Origin: Lentisphaera araneosa HTCC2155
GTDB taxonomy: Bacteria > Verrucomicrobiota > Lentisphaeria > Lentisphaerales > Lentisphaeraceae
Direction of reading: 5' to 3'
NCBI RefSeq assembly: GCF_000170755.1
Contig: NZ_ABCK01000002.1
Location: 62,001-126,000 of the forward strand
Length of the DNA stretch: 64,000 bases
Shown here: positions 34,435 through 43,009 of the stretch, in pieces
Position numbering within the stretch: the stretch's first letter is position 1
Layout of the letters: each line of letters opens with the position of its first letter
Notes under the pieces: model-generated
What the model saw: the letters and a program-made list of their open reading frames with translations, nothing else
The model's database searches: none
What the model was told of the DNA's origin: nothing
Position numbers and translations under genes: made by a program

Positions 34435-36696
34435 ATGATTAAGAAAAATAGATTCAAGCTTTTCAGCTCTCTATTCATTGCTTCAATGCTTTCTGCAACA
34501 GCCGCAGAAGCCACCTTCACCCCAAAAGCAGATAGCTACACAGTTAAGAGCGACTTCTCGGCTAACTTTACTGCCAGTGCATCGGCCGTCTACAATGTCG
34601 ATGGCAAAAACCACCGCGTTGGAACAAAAAACCTTCCACTTAATGGCAAAGTTTCTGTTTCCACTGTGAGCACACCATTTGGTGATGCCATTCAAACTGA
34701 AGCTCTTTATGGTGCGGATAACGCAGATTATAAATTCACACTCAAGATTAAACAGCTCAAGGACCTCAAAGCTTTTACTGTTCAAGGTATCTTCCACAAT
34801 CATAGCGATAAAAATGCGAACCTCGCCGTTATCGACCTCTTTGATACCATTGGTGGTTCTGGCTCATTCGGAATTGCAGATCCCGCAAAATGGCTCATCA
34901 CGCCGCTCATGCAGCACGACCACGCCAAAACCCTTGCGGAAATGAATGGCTCGGCTAAAGAAGTCGCCCTCTTTGTTAATACTGATAACGACAAGAGTTT
35001 CCTCATGGGTCCCGCTGGACCTGCAGAAGCTCACTGCCGCATCGAAGTCCGCGGCAAAGAAATCAAAGCCTACGCCGAAATGGATCGCGTCCTTGTTGAG
35101 CCAGGTGAGAGCCGTCGTTCAGAAGAAATGCTTTTCATCTTTGAAGATTCAAAAACCAATACCGATGTTTGGACTCAATGGGTCGCACACACACACAAAG
35201 CATTGAGTAACAAAGGTCCCGTCTACGGCTGGTGCAGTTGGTACGACCGCACAACTAAAATTGACGAAGCTCACGTTATGGACGTGCTCGAAACACTCGA
35301 TTCCAACCCCAATACTTTCGGTAAGGGCATCGTTCAAATTGACGATGGTTACCAAATCATGGATGGTAACTGGAATGGCAATGCAAAATTCCCTTCCAAT
35401 ATGTCTCGCGTCGCTAAAAAAGTTCGCGAAGCTGGCATGATCCCAGGCGTTTGGTTTGCTCCACTCATGGTGAATCCTGAGCACCCTTGGAAAAAAGCTA
35501 ATCCTGAAGCCATCCAAACGAATGCCAAAGGTATTTCTAGCTTCATGAATCCCAATCCCTTCCACCCGGATGGCGCTAACTGGATCAATCCCTCGCACCC
35601 CAAGTCAAAGAAATTCCTTCGTCAGGTAATCGAAACAGCTCGTGACAATGGCTACGGCTACATCAAAATTGACTTCAATGGCATTGGTAATCAATATGTC
35701 GATCCAAAAATCACTCGCCTGCAAGCCTTCCGTAATCTCTACACGCTTTACCGCGATGCTGCGGGTGAAGATATGTACATCCTCTCTTGCCTTGGTCAGC
35801 CGACTCGTGGCGTCATCGGCTTTGTTAATGCGGCTCGTGTCGGACCAGATTCTCACCCGGCTCACTTCTCTCACTGCCTCGAATCCGTGCTCCGCTTCCA
35901 AATCTTTAACCGCATTTGGTGGAACAACGATGCCGACGTTTCTTACCTCGATGTCAAACTTCCTTCACGCCGTGTGGGCTACACGCCTCAGGGTGAAGAT
36001 ATGTGGAAAACTTGGCACAACACTGTCGCCCTCACAGGTGGTACAGCAATGATTTCTGAGCCTATCAATAAGGACGACGTAAAAGCTGTATGGCGCAACT
36101 ACGAAATCATGCGTCCAGGTAGTGCGGAAAACTCACGTTTACTCACTCTCGGTAAATCTGCAGAAAACTCAGTCTTTGGTTTTAATGCCCAGCGTACATT
36201 CGGTAATTTCGCCGTCTACAATTTGTATAATTCCGACAAAGAGAAATCTCACGATATCGCTCTCGACTTTGCAGATGCAGGCCTCCCAGCTGATACTCAG
36301 TGCGCGATTTACGACTTCTGGAAGAACGAAGTAACGGGCTACACAAAGGATAGCTACACGGCAAAAGCTCTCGCTAAAAATGCTTCTGAGCTTCTCCGCT
36401 TCACACCAATCAAGGGCGGCGCTCCTCAGCTCGTCGGTTCCAACCTTCACCTCTCTATTGGTGCAACTGAGATCAAAGAGATCTTCACGACTAAGAGCAT
36501 GGTAAAAATAAATCTTACTGATGCCGGTGCTCAAAATGGTGACCTCGTGTTCTACTCAGAGAAAGAACTCACTGCGGGTTCCGCAGAAAACTGCAAAATT
36601 GCGGGCATCGCAAAAGCTGGTAAGAATCTTTGGAAAGTCAGCCTCACTGGCAGAAAGTTTGATACTAAGCAAAGCGTGACGCTTAAAATCAAATAA
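34435..36696 (+). CDS. Secreted alpha-galactosidase-like glycoside hydrolase (GH36-like, clan GH-D)
   Basis: A 753-residue secreted enzyme (signal peptide about 1-23). An N-terminal beta-sandwich (to about 255) precedes a TIM barrel that begins at VYGWCSWYD. IVQIDDGYQ, MIPGVWFAPLMV and GYGYIKIDFNG give the expected order; the nucleophile is Asp 413 in KIDF, and the acid/base is probably Asp 472 in RVGPDSHP. WWNNDADVSYLD follows the barrel, and a C-terminal beta domain starts about 555. It should release terminal alpha-linked galactose or a related sugar. The promoter module at 34358 and terminator at 36713 make it a single-gene unit. The strong CTC/ATC/GCT codon bias, stronger than that of its neighbours, suggests high expression. 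Confidence 0.88.
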   Translation: MIKKNRFKLFSSLFIASMLSATAAEATFTPKADSYTVKSDFSANFTASASAVYNVDGKNHRVGTKNLPLNGKVSVSTVSTPFGDAIQTEALYGADNADYKFTLKIKQLKDLKAFTVQGIFHNHSDKNANLAVIDLFDTIGGSGSFGIADPAKWLITPLMQHDHAKTLAEMNGSAKEVALFVNTDNDKSFLMGPAGPAEAHCRIEVRGKEIKAYAEMDRVLVEPGESRRSEEMLFIFEDSKTNTDVWTQWVAHTHKALSNKGPVYGWCSWYDRTTKIDEAHVMDVLETLDSNPNTFGKGIVQIDDGYQIMDGNWNGNAKFPSNMSRVAKKVREAGMIPGVWFAPLMVNPEHPWKKANPEAIQTNAKGISSFMNPNPFHPDGANWINPSHPKSKKFLRQVIETARDNGYGYIKIDFNGIGNQYVDPKITRLQAFRNLYTLYRDAAGEDMYILSCLGQPTRGVIGFVNAARVGPDSHPAHFSHCLESVLRFQIFNRIWWNNDADVSYLDVKLPSRRVGYTPQGEDMWKTWHNTVALTGGTAMISEPINKDDVKAVWRNYEIMRPGSAENSRLLTLGKSAENSVFGFNAQRTFGNFAVYNLYNSDKEKSHDIALDFADAGLPADTQCAIYDFWKNEVTGYTKDSYTAKALAKNASELLRFTPIKGGAPQLVGSNLHLSIGATEIKEIFTTKSMVKINLTDAGAQNGDLVFYSEKELTAGSAENCKIAGIAKAGKNLWKVSLTGRKFDTKQSVTLKIK

Positions 36697-36712
36697 TTAA
36701 GTTTCATTGATA

Positions 36713-36742
36713 AAAGCGGGGTCATTTCGACTCCGCTTTTTT
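36713..36742 (+). terminator. Rho-independent terminator after alpha-galactosidase
   Basis: AAAGCGGGGTC and GACTCCGCTTT form an 11-bp stem with one G-T wobble and a 5-base loop, followed by a T run. It starts about 17 bases after the stop codon at 36696. Confidence 0.9.
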
Positions 36743-36768
36743 GTGTCTAAAGACTGTTACCACTGATT

Positions 36769-36808
36769 AACACGGATAAACACGGATAAACACGGATAAA
36801 CACGGATA
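36769..36808. repeat. Four tandem copies of AACACGGATA
   Basis: Four perfect head-to-tail copies of a 10-bp unit, preceded by CACTGATT. The reversed form of the same word (TATCCGTGTT) occurs at 37152 and 37221, so the whole region is bracketed by inverted members of one repeat family. No gene is seen. Confidence 0.9.
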
Positions 36809-36857
36809 TTTTTGTGCTGTTCTAAGATGGCTGATATAGACCGCTACGCTACAATAC

Positions 36858-36921
36858 CATTTCATTGTAAGAACATTTCATTGTAAGAACATTTCATTGT
36901 AAGACCATTTCATTGTAAGAC
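36858..36921. repeat. Four tandem copies of a 16-bp repeat (CATTTCATTGTAAGAM)
   Basis: Four head-to-tail 16-bp units, differing only at the last base (A or C). There are no unique spacers, so this is not a CRISPR array. It is followed by CGTTCGCTTTGCTCAC and further low-complexity sequence up to 37150 with no supported gene. Confidence 0.9.
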
Positions 36922-37151
36922 CGTTCGCTTTGCTCACTGTGAGACCGTGAAGATACAGAGTTTTAATTGAGTGTATTTAATCCCCAGATTTACTCAGATG
37001 CTTCTGTGTTATTCCGTGATTTTCCGTGGTTGATTAATATAGTTTTTTCGGTAAATGCCGAGCTAGAGCTCAGCGGTCCCAGGTATAATTTGCCTTTTGT
37101 CATTGAGAATAAGCTTTCAACAGTTAGACGAATCCACAATTTATTCAGTCC

Positions 37152-37289
37152 CTATCCGTGTTAATCGGTGTTCATCCGTGGTTAACTCAATCCAAAAGAC
37201 AAACTCGACTACCCTTAAAGCTATCCGTGTTAATCGGTGTTCATCCGTGGTTAACTCAATCAGAAAGACAAACTCCACCATCCTTAAAG
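37152..37289. repeat. Two tandem 69-bp repeats containing CCGTGTTAATCGGTG
   Basis: Units 37152-37220 and 37221-37289 are nearly identical (differences around 37192 and 37210-37212) and a third decayed start follows at 37290 (CTATCTCTGTCC). The CCGTGTTAATCGGTGTTC core is the inverted form of the 36769 repeats; another related word lies near 37013-37035. The stretch 36743-37407 is thus a 0.66-kb repeat region without genes, ending in the promoter area of the sigma factor gene. Confidence 0.88.
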
Positions 37290-37407
37290 CTATCTCTGTC
37301 CACCAGTACTTAATTAAGTTTAACTTTCAGCAAATTTGTATCGAAAATTATAAACTCATGTTATATAATAATTAGAGTGAAAAAACCAAAACGAAAATAG
37401 GTAAGAC

Positions 37408-37998
37408 ATGAGCGACTGGAATACGAGACATACCTTAATTCAAAGGGCTCAAAACTCCCGTGACAACGAAACCTGGGAAGAGTTTGTCGACTCATACAAA
37501 AAATTCATTTTCTACATGCTCAATCAAATGCAGGTTCCGCAAAACCTCATCGATGATTTAGCTCAAGAAATTCTCCTGAATTTATGGTCCAAACTAGAGC
37601 TCTACGCAAAGGAAAAAGGTAAATTCCGCAGTTGGCTGACTCGCGTTATTCGTAATTCCGCTACCGATTGCCTCATTAAAGAACAACGCTATAACAAGCG
37701 ACAAGAAAAGGGCGCCGAAGTCTTGGAACTGCTAGAATCCATGTCCGAAACTGAATTCGAGAAAATTATTGACCGCGAATGGCGTACGCACATGGTCAAA
37801 ATCACACTAGAGAGCTTAGAGTCACAATTATCTGAAACTGCAATAAAAGTTTTTAAACTCAGCCTCGAGCAAGTTCCTGCAGAAGCCATTGCCGAACAAA
37901 TGGATATCACCATCGGCTCCGTTTACACCCTCAAAAACCGCGTTAAAGAACAATTTGGTCGCCGCCTCAAACACCTCGTCCAAGAACTGGAGTTTTAA
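37408..37998 (+). CDS. ECF-type RNA polymerase sigma factor
   Basis: A 196-residue ECF sigma factor. Region 2 spans about 25-95: VDSYKKFIFYMLNQMQVPQNLIDDLAQEILLNLW, with FRSWLTRVIRNSATDCLI for promoter melting. Region 4 spans about 130-185: LSETAIKVFKLSLEQVPAEAIAEQMDITIGSVYTLKNRVKEQF, a clear helix-turn-helix. No N-terminal anti-sigma-binding extension is seen. The downstream gene, 8 bases away, encodes a membrane Ser/Thr kinase; this arrangement is known from Planctomycetes and relatives, where kinases replace anti-sigma factors. A TATAATAAT word lies at about 37362, and a degenerate TTTGTATCGAA site lies at 37335. Confidence 0.92.
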   Translation: MSDWNTRHTLIQRAQNSRDNETWEEFVDSYKKFIFYMLNQMQVPQNLIDDLAQEILLNLWSKLELYAKEKGKFRSWLTRVIRNSATDCLIKEQRYNKRQEKGAEVLELLESMSETEFEKIIDREWRTHMVKITLESLESQLSETAIKVFKLSLEQVPAEAIAEQMDITIGSVYTLKNRVKEQFGRRLKHLVQELEF

Positions 37999-38006
37999 TA
38001 GCCCCA

Positions 38007-40043
38007 ATGAATAACATCCTTAAAGATGTCCCTGATGACCTCGACTCAAACTTGAGTGAGCTCTATGGGGAAGTTTTAGCTGATGACACCCCAAGCCAGA
38101 GTGATCACGAGTCTTCCTTAGATTACCTCAGTGCTCAGCAAGAACGCTACACCCCTGAAGAAGAAGTGGGGCGTGGTGGAGCCAAAAAAATCCTTCGCGT
38201 TTATGATAACCGAGCCCGTCGCTACCTCGCTATGGCTCTCCCCCGTACGAAAGCAGGTTCTTCTGATCACGACTCCTTTATCCGCGAGAGTTGGATCACA
38301 GCTCAATTGGATCATCCCAATATAATTAACATTCATGAAATTGGCATTAACACAGAAAACATCCCTTTCTTCACCATGGACCTGCAAACGGAAGATAGTT
38401 TAGAACACATTCTTAGGCGTCTAAAAAATAAGGACGAATCCTATCTTCGGCGCTTTCCTCGTAAAGTTCTTATCGATTTTTTTATCAAAATTTGCGACGC
38501 TATTGCCTATGCCCATTCAATCAATATTTTGCACTTGGACATTAAACCCGCAAATGTCCAAATCGGGGAATATGGTGAAGTCATTGTCTGTGACTGGGGG
38601 CTTGCCAAATTTTTTGGTGGTCGCAAATCACAAAACCTTAATCGTGACCTCCTTGAACTAGACCTAATCGAAGAAGATTCTTCACTTGTGAAAGGTACTC
38701 CTGGTTACATGGCTCCAGAACAAATTATAGGTGAGCAAGCCTCCATCATAAGCGATGTTTATAGTCTGTCTGCATTACTTTATCATTTAGTCACATTTGA
38801 ACCTATTATAACATCCAAAGGTGTCACTATCGCCCTAACACAAACTGCCTTGGGAGATATAAAAAAACCAGAAGAATTAACTCATTTATCAGAAGGCTTG
38901 TCTTCAATAATTATGAAGGGACTTTCAACAAAACCAGAAGATCGCTACCAATCTGTGATCGACTTGAAAAATGACCTCGTCAAATACCTCGATGGCTACG
39001 TCACCAATGCCGAAAATCCAGGCTTAGTAAAGGAAGCCTTGTTTTTTTTCCGACGTAACAAAACAATTTGTATTCAGGCTCTACTTTTCATTATTCTTAT
39101 CATAAGCTCTACCGCCGTGTTTATTAGCAATCTCCAGCAAAGCTGGAAATCTGAACAATTGGCTCGTGTTGAGGCTGAAGAAAATGCCTTCAAGCATCAA
39201 CAAGCACTTGCTCTTTACAAGAGAGCCAAAGCACAGGGTGCCAAAGTTAAAAAAGAATTCTCAGGTGTGTTACTTGGACAAGCTCAAATTTTCAATAATG
39301 CGAACTACGCAAACATCCCTGAAAAATTATTACAAAGTGCCTTAAAAGGTGCGCAGTATAAACTGGAGCAAAATCCGGACGACAAATCACTAAAAGACAT
39401 ATCGCTTATCAGTTTATTCCTTCTTCAAAGATATGAAGAAGCTCAGCAGTACCTCGCTGAAAGCCACAAATTTAAATACCTAAAAATGAGCCTGAATACG
39501 GCTCTCAAAGAAGCTCAAGACTATAATGGCAGAAACGTCCCACTCACAACTTTTGTTGCCGCCCTTAAGGGCTTACGAGAATTTGGCCCTGCAACTCAGG
39601 CCACCGCTTATCGCGCCATTGCCTATGATCTCAAAACACGCGCAGATTTCAATAATTATGAACTCGTCCTTGAGGAAGCCTTCATGCTGTGGAACGATCA
39701 TTGGCGTGAACGAACTTTTCAATACGACAAAAAAAATCAACACTTAAAAGTAAGCGGCGATAATTTTGCTAACCTTGGCATCACCGACAAGTTTGGCCGA
39801 ATACTCCTTCTTCCCTATATCCCCATCAAACACCTAGATGTCAGCAATAGCGAAGTCAAAGACTTGACCTACCTCTATGGCAGTAAAATTGAAACTTTAG
39901 ACATTCGAAGAACTTTTGTGAGGGACCTTAAGCCACTACGCCATATTCCAACATTGAAAATAATTATTGTAAATCCTAGACAATTTTCTGAAGACTTATT
40001 ATCAGTTGTCCCAAATCATATAAAAATCATAAAAAAAAATTAA
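38007..40043 (+). CDS. Membrane Ser/Thr protein kinase with atypical ATP site and LRR-like external domain
   Basis: A 678-residue protein. A kinase domain occupies about 45-330: glycine loop VGRGGAKK, catalytic loop HLDIKPAN (Asp 178), metal motif DWG (196-198, in place of DFG) and APE at 236-238. The strand that normally carries the ATP-binding Lys reads YLAMALPRTK, with Ala at the aligned Lys position, so catalysis may rely on another Lys or be weak. A membrane helix (353-374) is followed by a helical segment (about 380-560) and, at the end, a short leucine-rich-repeat-like section (LDVSNSEVKDLTYL, LDIRRTFVRDLKPL). It is cotranscribed with the ECF sigma factor and likely controls it in response to an envelope signal. 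Confidence 0.87.
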   Translation: MNNILKDVPDDLDSNLSELYGEVLADDTPSQSDHESSLDYLSAQQERYTPEEEVGRGGAKKILRVYDNRARRYLAMALPRTKAGSSDHDSFIRESWITAQLDHPNIINIHEIGINTENIPFFTMDLQTEDSLEHILRRLKNKDESYLRRFPRKVLIDFFIKICDAIAYAHSINILHLDIKPANVQIGEYGEVIVCDWGLAKFFGGRKSQNLNRDLLELDLIEEDSSLVKGTPGYMAPEQIIGEQASIISDVYSLSALLYHLVTFEPIITSKGVTIALTQTALGDIKKPEELTHLSEGLSSIIMKGLSTKPEDRYQSVIDLKNDLVKYLDGYVTNAENPGLVKEALFFFRRNKTICIQALLFIILIISSTAVFISNLQQSWKSEQLARVEAEENAFKHQQALALYKRAKAQGAKVKKEFSGVLLGQAQIFNNANYANIPEKLLQSALKGAQYKLEQNPDDKSLKDISLISLFLLQRYEEAQQYLAESHKFKYLKMSLNTALKEAQDYNGRNVPLTTFVAALKGLREFGPATQATAYRAIAYDLKTRADFNNYELVLEEAFMLWNDHWRERTFQYDKKNQHLKVSGDNFANLGITDKFGRILLLPYIPIKHLDVSNSEVKDLTYLYGSKIETLDIRRTFVRDLKPLRHIPTLKIIIVNPRQFSEDLLSVVPNHIKIIKKN

Positions 40044-40117
40044 GGTTATAGATATTTAATAAATCTTATGGCAGCTTCTTTTGACTTTCTTATGCCAATT
40101 TATAGATTCGGTTCTGT

Positions 40118-40360
40118 TCAGCTAAATGAATTATGCTTGACTTCTTCGCCAGTTAACTTAAAGGGTTGTATGATTGTCTGCATCACAGTTAGATAAGTTT
40201 CGTCATTGCCTTCTCTTATTACATAATTTAGCAATAAATTTACATCTAAATTATCATTGTAAATGAAGAGCTTCATAGGTGATCTTGCAAGCTTCAAAAG
40301 AGCCTTCCTCTTTAACCGTATATTTAGATCATCCACAGACTCCATTTCCTCGTCATCCAT
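40118..40360 (-). CDS. Small hypothetical acidic protein or gene remnant
   Basis: An 80-residue frame with no recognised family: acidic start (MDDEEMESVDD), a basic helix (IRLKRKALLKLARSP) and a hydrophobic centre. An in-frame stop sits only seven codons before the ATG, and the ATG lacks a good ribosome site, so it may be the end of a larger lost gene. It lies between the kinase gene and the EPS operon end, on the same strand as the EPS operon but 97 bases beyond its last stop. Confidence 0.35.
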   Translation of the reverse strand: MDDEEMESVDDLNIRLKRKALLKLARSPMKLFIYNDNLDVNLLLNYVIREGNDETYLTVMQTIIQPFKLTGEEVKHNSFS

Positions 40361-40457
40361 TTCATGGAATTTATCTAATGCCTAATTCAGAGGGTAAGAG
40401 GTAACTCAACCAGAAAAGAACTGATTAAGATAACTTTGTGTTGAGAATTAAATATTA

Positions 40458-41036
40458 TTACAGATCTGGACTAATAAAAAGCTGGTATTTTTTAAACTCA
40501 TTTTCATTTATAAGCTCTTTGATTTTATTATCTCGCGCAGTTTTTTCAGCGTTCATGTCGATGTTCTCCTGAGCAGCAACTTTATCGAATATATTCATGT
40601 GGTGATCAAATAAAACCTCATAGACTTCTAATGATTTTTCATCATCAAGGCCCATGAGAAATGGTGTGTATTTCTTCAAAACATTTTTTTCAATAGATTG
40701 ACTGACTTTTCTCAACTCGTCAATATTTTCATTGTGAACTTTAGTTTGTTCACTAATGTCAACAGCCTCTATTCTTGGAGTGCTGATTTCACCTCTTATT
40801 TTTACTCTTGGCTTTTTTTCTTCAAGACGAGCTTCAGCTTCTATGATTGAAGGTGTTTCTTTAAGTGCTTTGCTCATTCTTAAAGCTGGTTTTTCTTTTT
40901 CTTTCAAGTCTTTTTTGTTCGTTTTAATTTCTTTTATTTGAGGCTCAATTTCTTCGTGTTGATTATTGTGATTTGAAATAAAAAAAGCAGCTAATGCAGC
41001 AATTACACATAAGGCGATACCAATAGACTTGGTCAT
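40458..41036 (-). CDS. Small membrane-anchored EPS-operon protein (copy 2), unknown function
   Basis: A 192-residue protein with one N-terminal membrane helix, a Lys/Glu-rich stretch and a conserved C-terminal region. It is the last gene of the EPS operon and overlaps the preceding gene (ATGA). It is the same as copy 1 (285-857) up to residue 175, then differs in the last 16. Against copy 3 (55200) it is strongly diverged in residues about 5-95 but almost identical in about 97-160. Conservation in all three copies and end-of-operon placement indicate a genuine functional part of the EPS system, perhaps an anchoring or assembly factor. Confidence 0.85.
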   Translation of the reverse strand: MTKSIGIALCVIAALAAFFISNHNNQHEEIEPQIKEIKTNKKDLKEKEKPALRMSKALKETPSIIEAEARLEEKKPRVKIRGEISTPRIEAVDISEQTKVHNENIDELRKVSQSIEKNVLKKYTPFLMGLDDEKSLEVYEVLFDHHMNIFDKVAAQENIDMNAEKTARDNKIKELINENEFKKYQLFISPDL

Positions 41037-41764
41037 GCTTGAATTTCCTGCACACTTGAATCATCATCCAAGTTATCGTAGTCATTAAAGATGTGACAAA
41101 GGTTGACCAAGGAGAGCCACATGGGCAGATAAATTGAAAGTGCAATACAAGTAATAAAATATAAACTAGAGTACAAATAATGAGCCAGGTACTGTGAAAT
41201 TACAAAGGCCAAAATATTACTCAAGCTAGCAAAAAGATACAATCTTAATAGGTGAATTATTACTTGTCGTTTGAAAAAATAAATAGACGAAAAAATCATG
41301 GCTATAACAAAAGCAATAAAAATAATAGTTTGACTAAAGAAATAATAATAGCCAAATTGCTTTACAAGTTCGGGTTGAATCATGTCTTTTAGGCCCGCAA
41401 GTAAAATAATAATCATGACAAAGCTCAAAACTGGGTAAAATAATGAGTCTTTTTTATTCAATGTGAGCCACCTTAAAGTTAGCAAAAAAGCCATCATAAC
41501 AAGTCCCGTGACCCAGGTTTTTGTTTGTGGGTCAACAAGAAGATTAGACATATGATTTTTGGGGCTGAATTGTAAGCTAAAATAAAAAATTATTGAGCCA
41601 AACAAAAGGACTAAGCCATGTGTAAAGGTAATTTTTTTTATGCAAATAAGTTTTTGTTTTTCGTCTAAGTTGAGCCGACTGCAATGATTAAATTTTTTCA
41701 AAAGGCTATGCTGAGAAAACTGAATCATGAGATACAGACAAGCAATTAAGATAAAAACAATCAT
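41033..41764 (-). CDS. Polytopic EPS-operon membrane protein (copy 2), unknown function
   Basis: A 243-residue membrane protein with about six to seven hydrophobic segments: an N-terminal helix (about 1-16), a Lys-rich cytosolic loop with HCSRLNLDEKQKLICIKKI, then five or six further helices and an acidic C-terminal tail. The first 52 residues are identical in copies 2 and 3; the rest differs at many places. It is overlapped by the GT2 gene upstream and overlaps the small anchored protein downstream, so the three are coupled. No family was recognised; a role as channel partner or modifying protein of the synthase is an inference from position. Confidence 0.82.
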   Translation of the reverse strand: MIVFILIACLYLMIQFSQHSLLKKFNHCSRLNLDEKQKLICIKKITFTHGLVLLFGSIIFYFSLQFSPKNHMSNLLVDPQTKTWVTGLVMMAFLLTLRWLTLNKKDSLFYPVLSFVMIIILLAGLKDMIQPELVKQFGYYYFFSQTIIFIAFVIAMIFSSIYFFKRQVIIHLLRLYLFASLSNILAFVISQYLAHYLYSSLYFITCIALSIYLPMWLSLVNLCHIFNDYDNLDDDSSVQEIQA

Positions 41765-43008
41765 GAGATAGCCTTTTTCCTATACCTAAGTGTTTTATCC
41801 CAGCTCAAAGATTTTTTAAGTCCCAGCTTTTCAATAGGCAACAAAAGAAGGGCATGAGTGGAAGCTAGCATACTAATTGTAGACGATACAAAAATATAGG
41901 GAATGTAGCGAATACAATGAGGTTGCCGATCTTTGATGCAAGCGGCAAACATTTGAAAGAAAGGACTGAAATTGCCAAATCCACAAAACAATAAAAATAA
42001 AGTAATGAGGGAAGCTGACATATTCACGCTTATATTACCAAATAAAAAAGCTACAATGGATAAAACCAGTAATGCCGCTGGAGCTGCATAAATAGTCAGC
42101 AACAGGAGCGCGTCCAGTTTTCTCAACAGATTTTTATCCGTATGCATGAGTGTTGGAATAAAGTGCTTAATCATACAGTCATTGTGACCATAAGCCCAGC
42201 GACGCACTTGCTTGTACCTAGCCTGCCAGGTTTCCGGCGTTTCTTCGAAGCAGGCTGCCGCATTGAGGTATTTGATTTTGTAGCCATTGAGATAAAGCTT
42301 GTAGGTCAAGTCAGTATCTTCTGTGAGGGTTCGAGTGTCCCATCCCCCTACGTCTTCTAATGCACTCAATCGAATACCTCCAGTAGTACCACCAAATTGC
42401 GGTAGCAGATCAAAATGATTTCTTACATTTTGGTCGATTGCATAACCTGAGCGTCTTTCCAAATCAATGAGTTTCGTCATAATATTGGCATTGGCGTTGT
42501 AGGTAACAACTCGCCCCATCGTGGCGCCAACCTCAGGATCTTTGAAAGGATTTATGAGGCGTTTAATCAAATCTGCTTGAGGAAGGTAATCAGCATCAAA
42601 GATCACAATGATTTCTGACTTCAGGGTCGCAATAATCTCTTTCATGGCTGCAGCTTTACCCGGCTCGGCGCTCATGGGGCGGTGGTGAGCTCGAATATGA
42701 CTTTTGGGGTTTTTGCGTAAGAAATTATCGATTAAATCTTTGGTACCATCACTGGAGCGATCATTGAGAATAATTACCTCCAATTGGTCTTTTTTATAAT
42801 CTAGTTTATTCATACATTCTAGGCAACCTTCGATAACAGCCTCTTCATTATGTGCCGGAACAAGAACGGAAACCTTTGGGTTGTACTCCTCATCAATTTC
42901 CAATCCCTCATCAATGTTTTTTTCATTATTTGAGAGAGTATAAAAAGTCATGAATAAGGACCTAAGTAAAATGAGCCCCACTAGAATATAGATAAAAAAG
43001 AATATCAT
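41761..43008 (-). CDS. Processive family 2 glycosyltransferase (PgaC/cellulose-synthase-like)
   Basis: A 415-residue membrane glycosyltransferase. An N-terminal helix (about 1-20) precedes a GT2 catalytic domain: SVLVPAHNEE, LNDRSSDGT, DAD (138-140) for nucleotide-sugar and metal binding, TED (229-231) with the catalytic Asp, and QVRRW (267-271), the QxxRW motif of processive synthases. Three or four helices follow. It should polymerise a sugar nucleotide (UDP-ManNAc, given the linked epimerase, or UDP-GlcNAc) and move the chain across the inner membrane. A two-base gap separates it from the upstream barrel gene. Copy 3 differs at about 15 residues, all before residue 300; the C-terminal third is identical. 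Confidence 0.92.
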   Translation of the reverse strand: MIFFFIYILVGLILLRSLFMTFYTLSNNEKNIDEGLEIDEEYNPKVSVLVPAHNEEAVIEGCLECMNKLDYKKDQLEVIILNDRSSDGTKDLIDNFLRKNPKSHIRAHHRPMSAEPGKAAAMKEIIATLKSEIIVIFDADYLPQADLIKRLINPFKDPEVGATMGRVVTYNANANIMTKLIDLERRSGYAIDQNVRNHFDLLPQFGGTTGGIRLSALEDVGGWDTRTLTEDTDLTYKLYLNGYKIKYLNAAACFEETPETWQARYKQVRRWAYGHNDCMIKHFIPTLMHTDKNLLRKLDALLLLTIYAAPAALLVLSIVAFLFGNISVNMSASLITLFLLFCGFGNFSPFFQMFAACIKDRQPHCIRYIPYIFVSSTISMLASTHALLLLPIEKLGLKKSLSWDKTLRYRKKAIS

Positions 43009-43009
43009 T

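Noticed and set aside
32532-36534. Several long antisense frames across the esterase and alpha-galactosidase genes
   Set aside because: The strong codon bias of these genes leaves the reverse strand open by chance; the translations have no domain features.
36858-36921. CRISPR array
   Set aside because: The 16-bp units are contiguous with no spacers and no cas genes are nearby.
36967-37375. Two short + strand reading frames
   Set aside because: They consist largely of the 69-bp repeats and lack ribosome sites and any protein-like composition.
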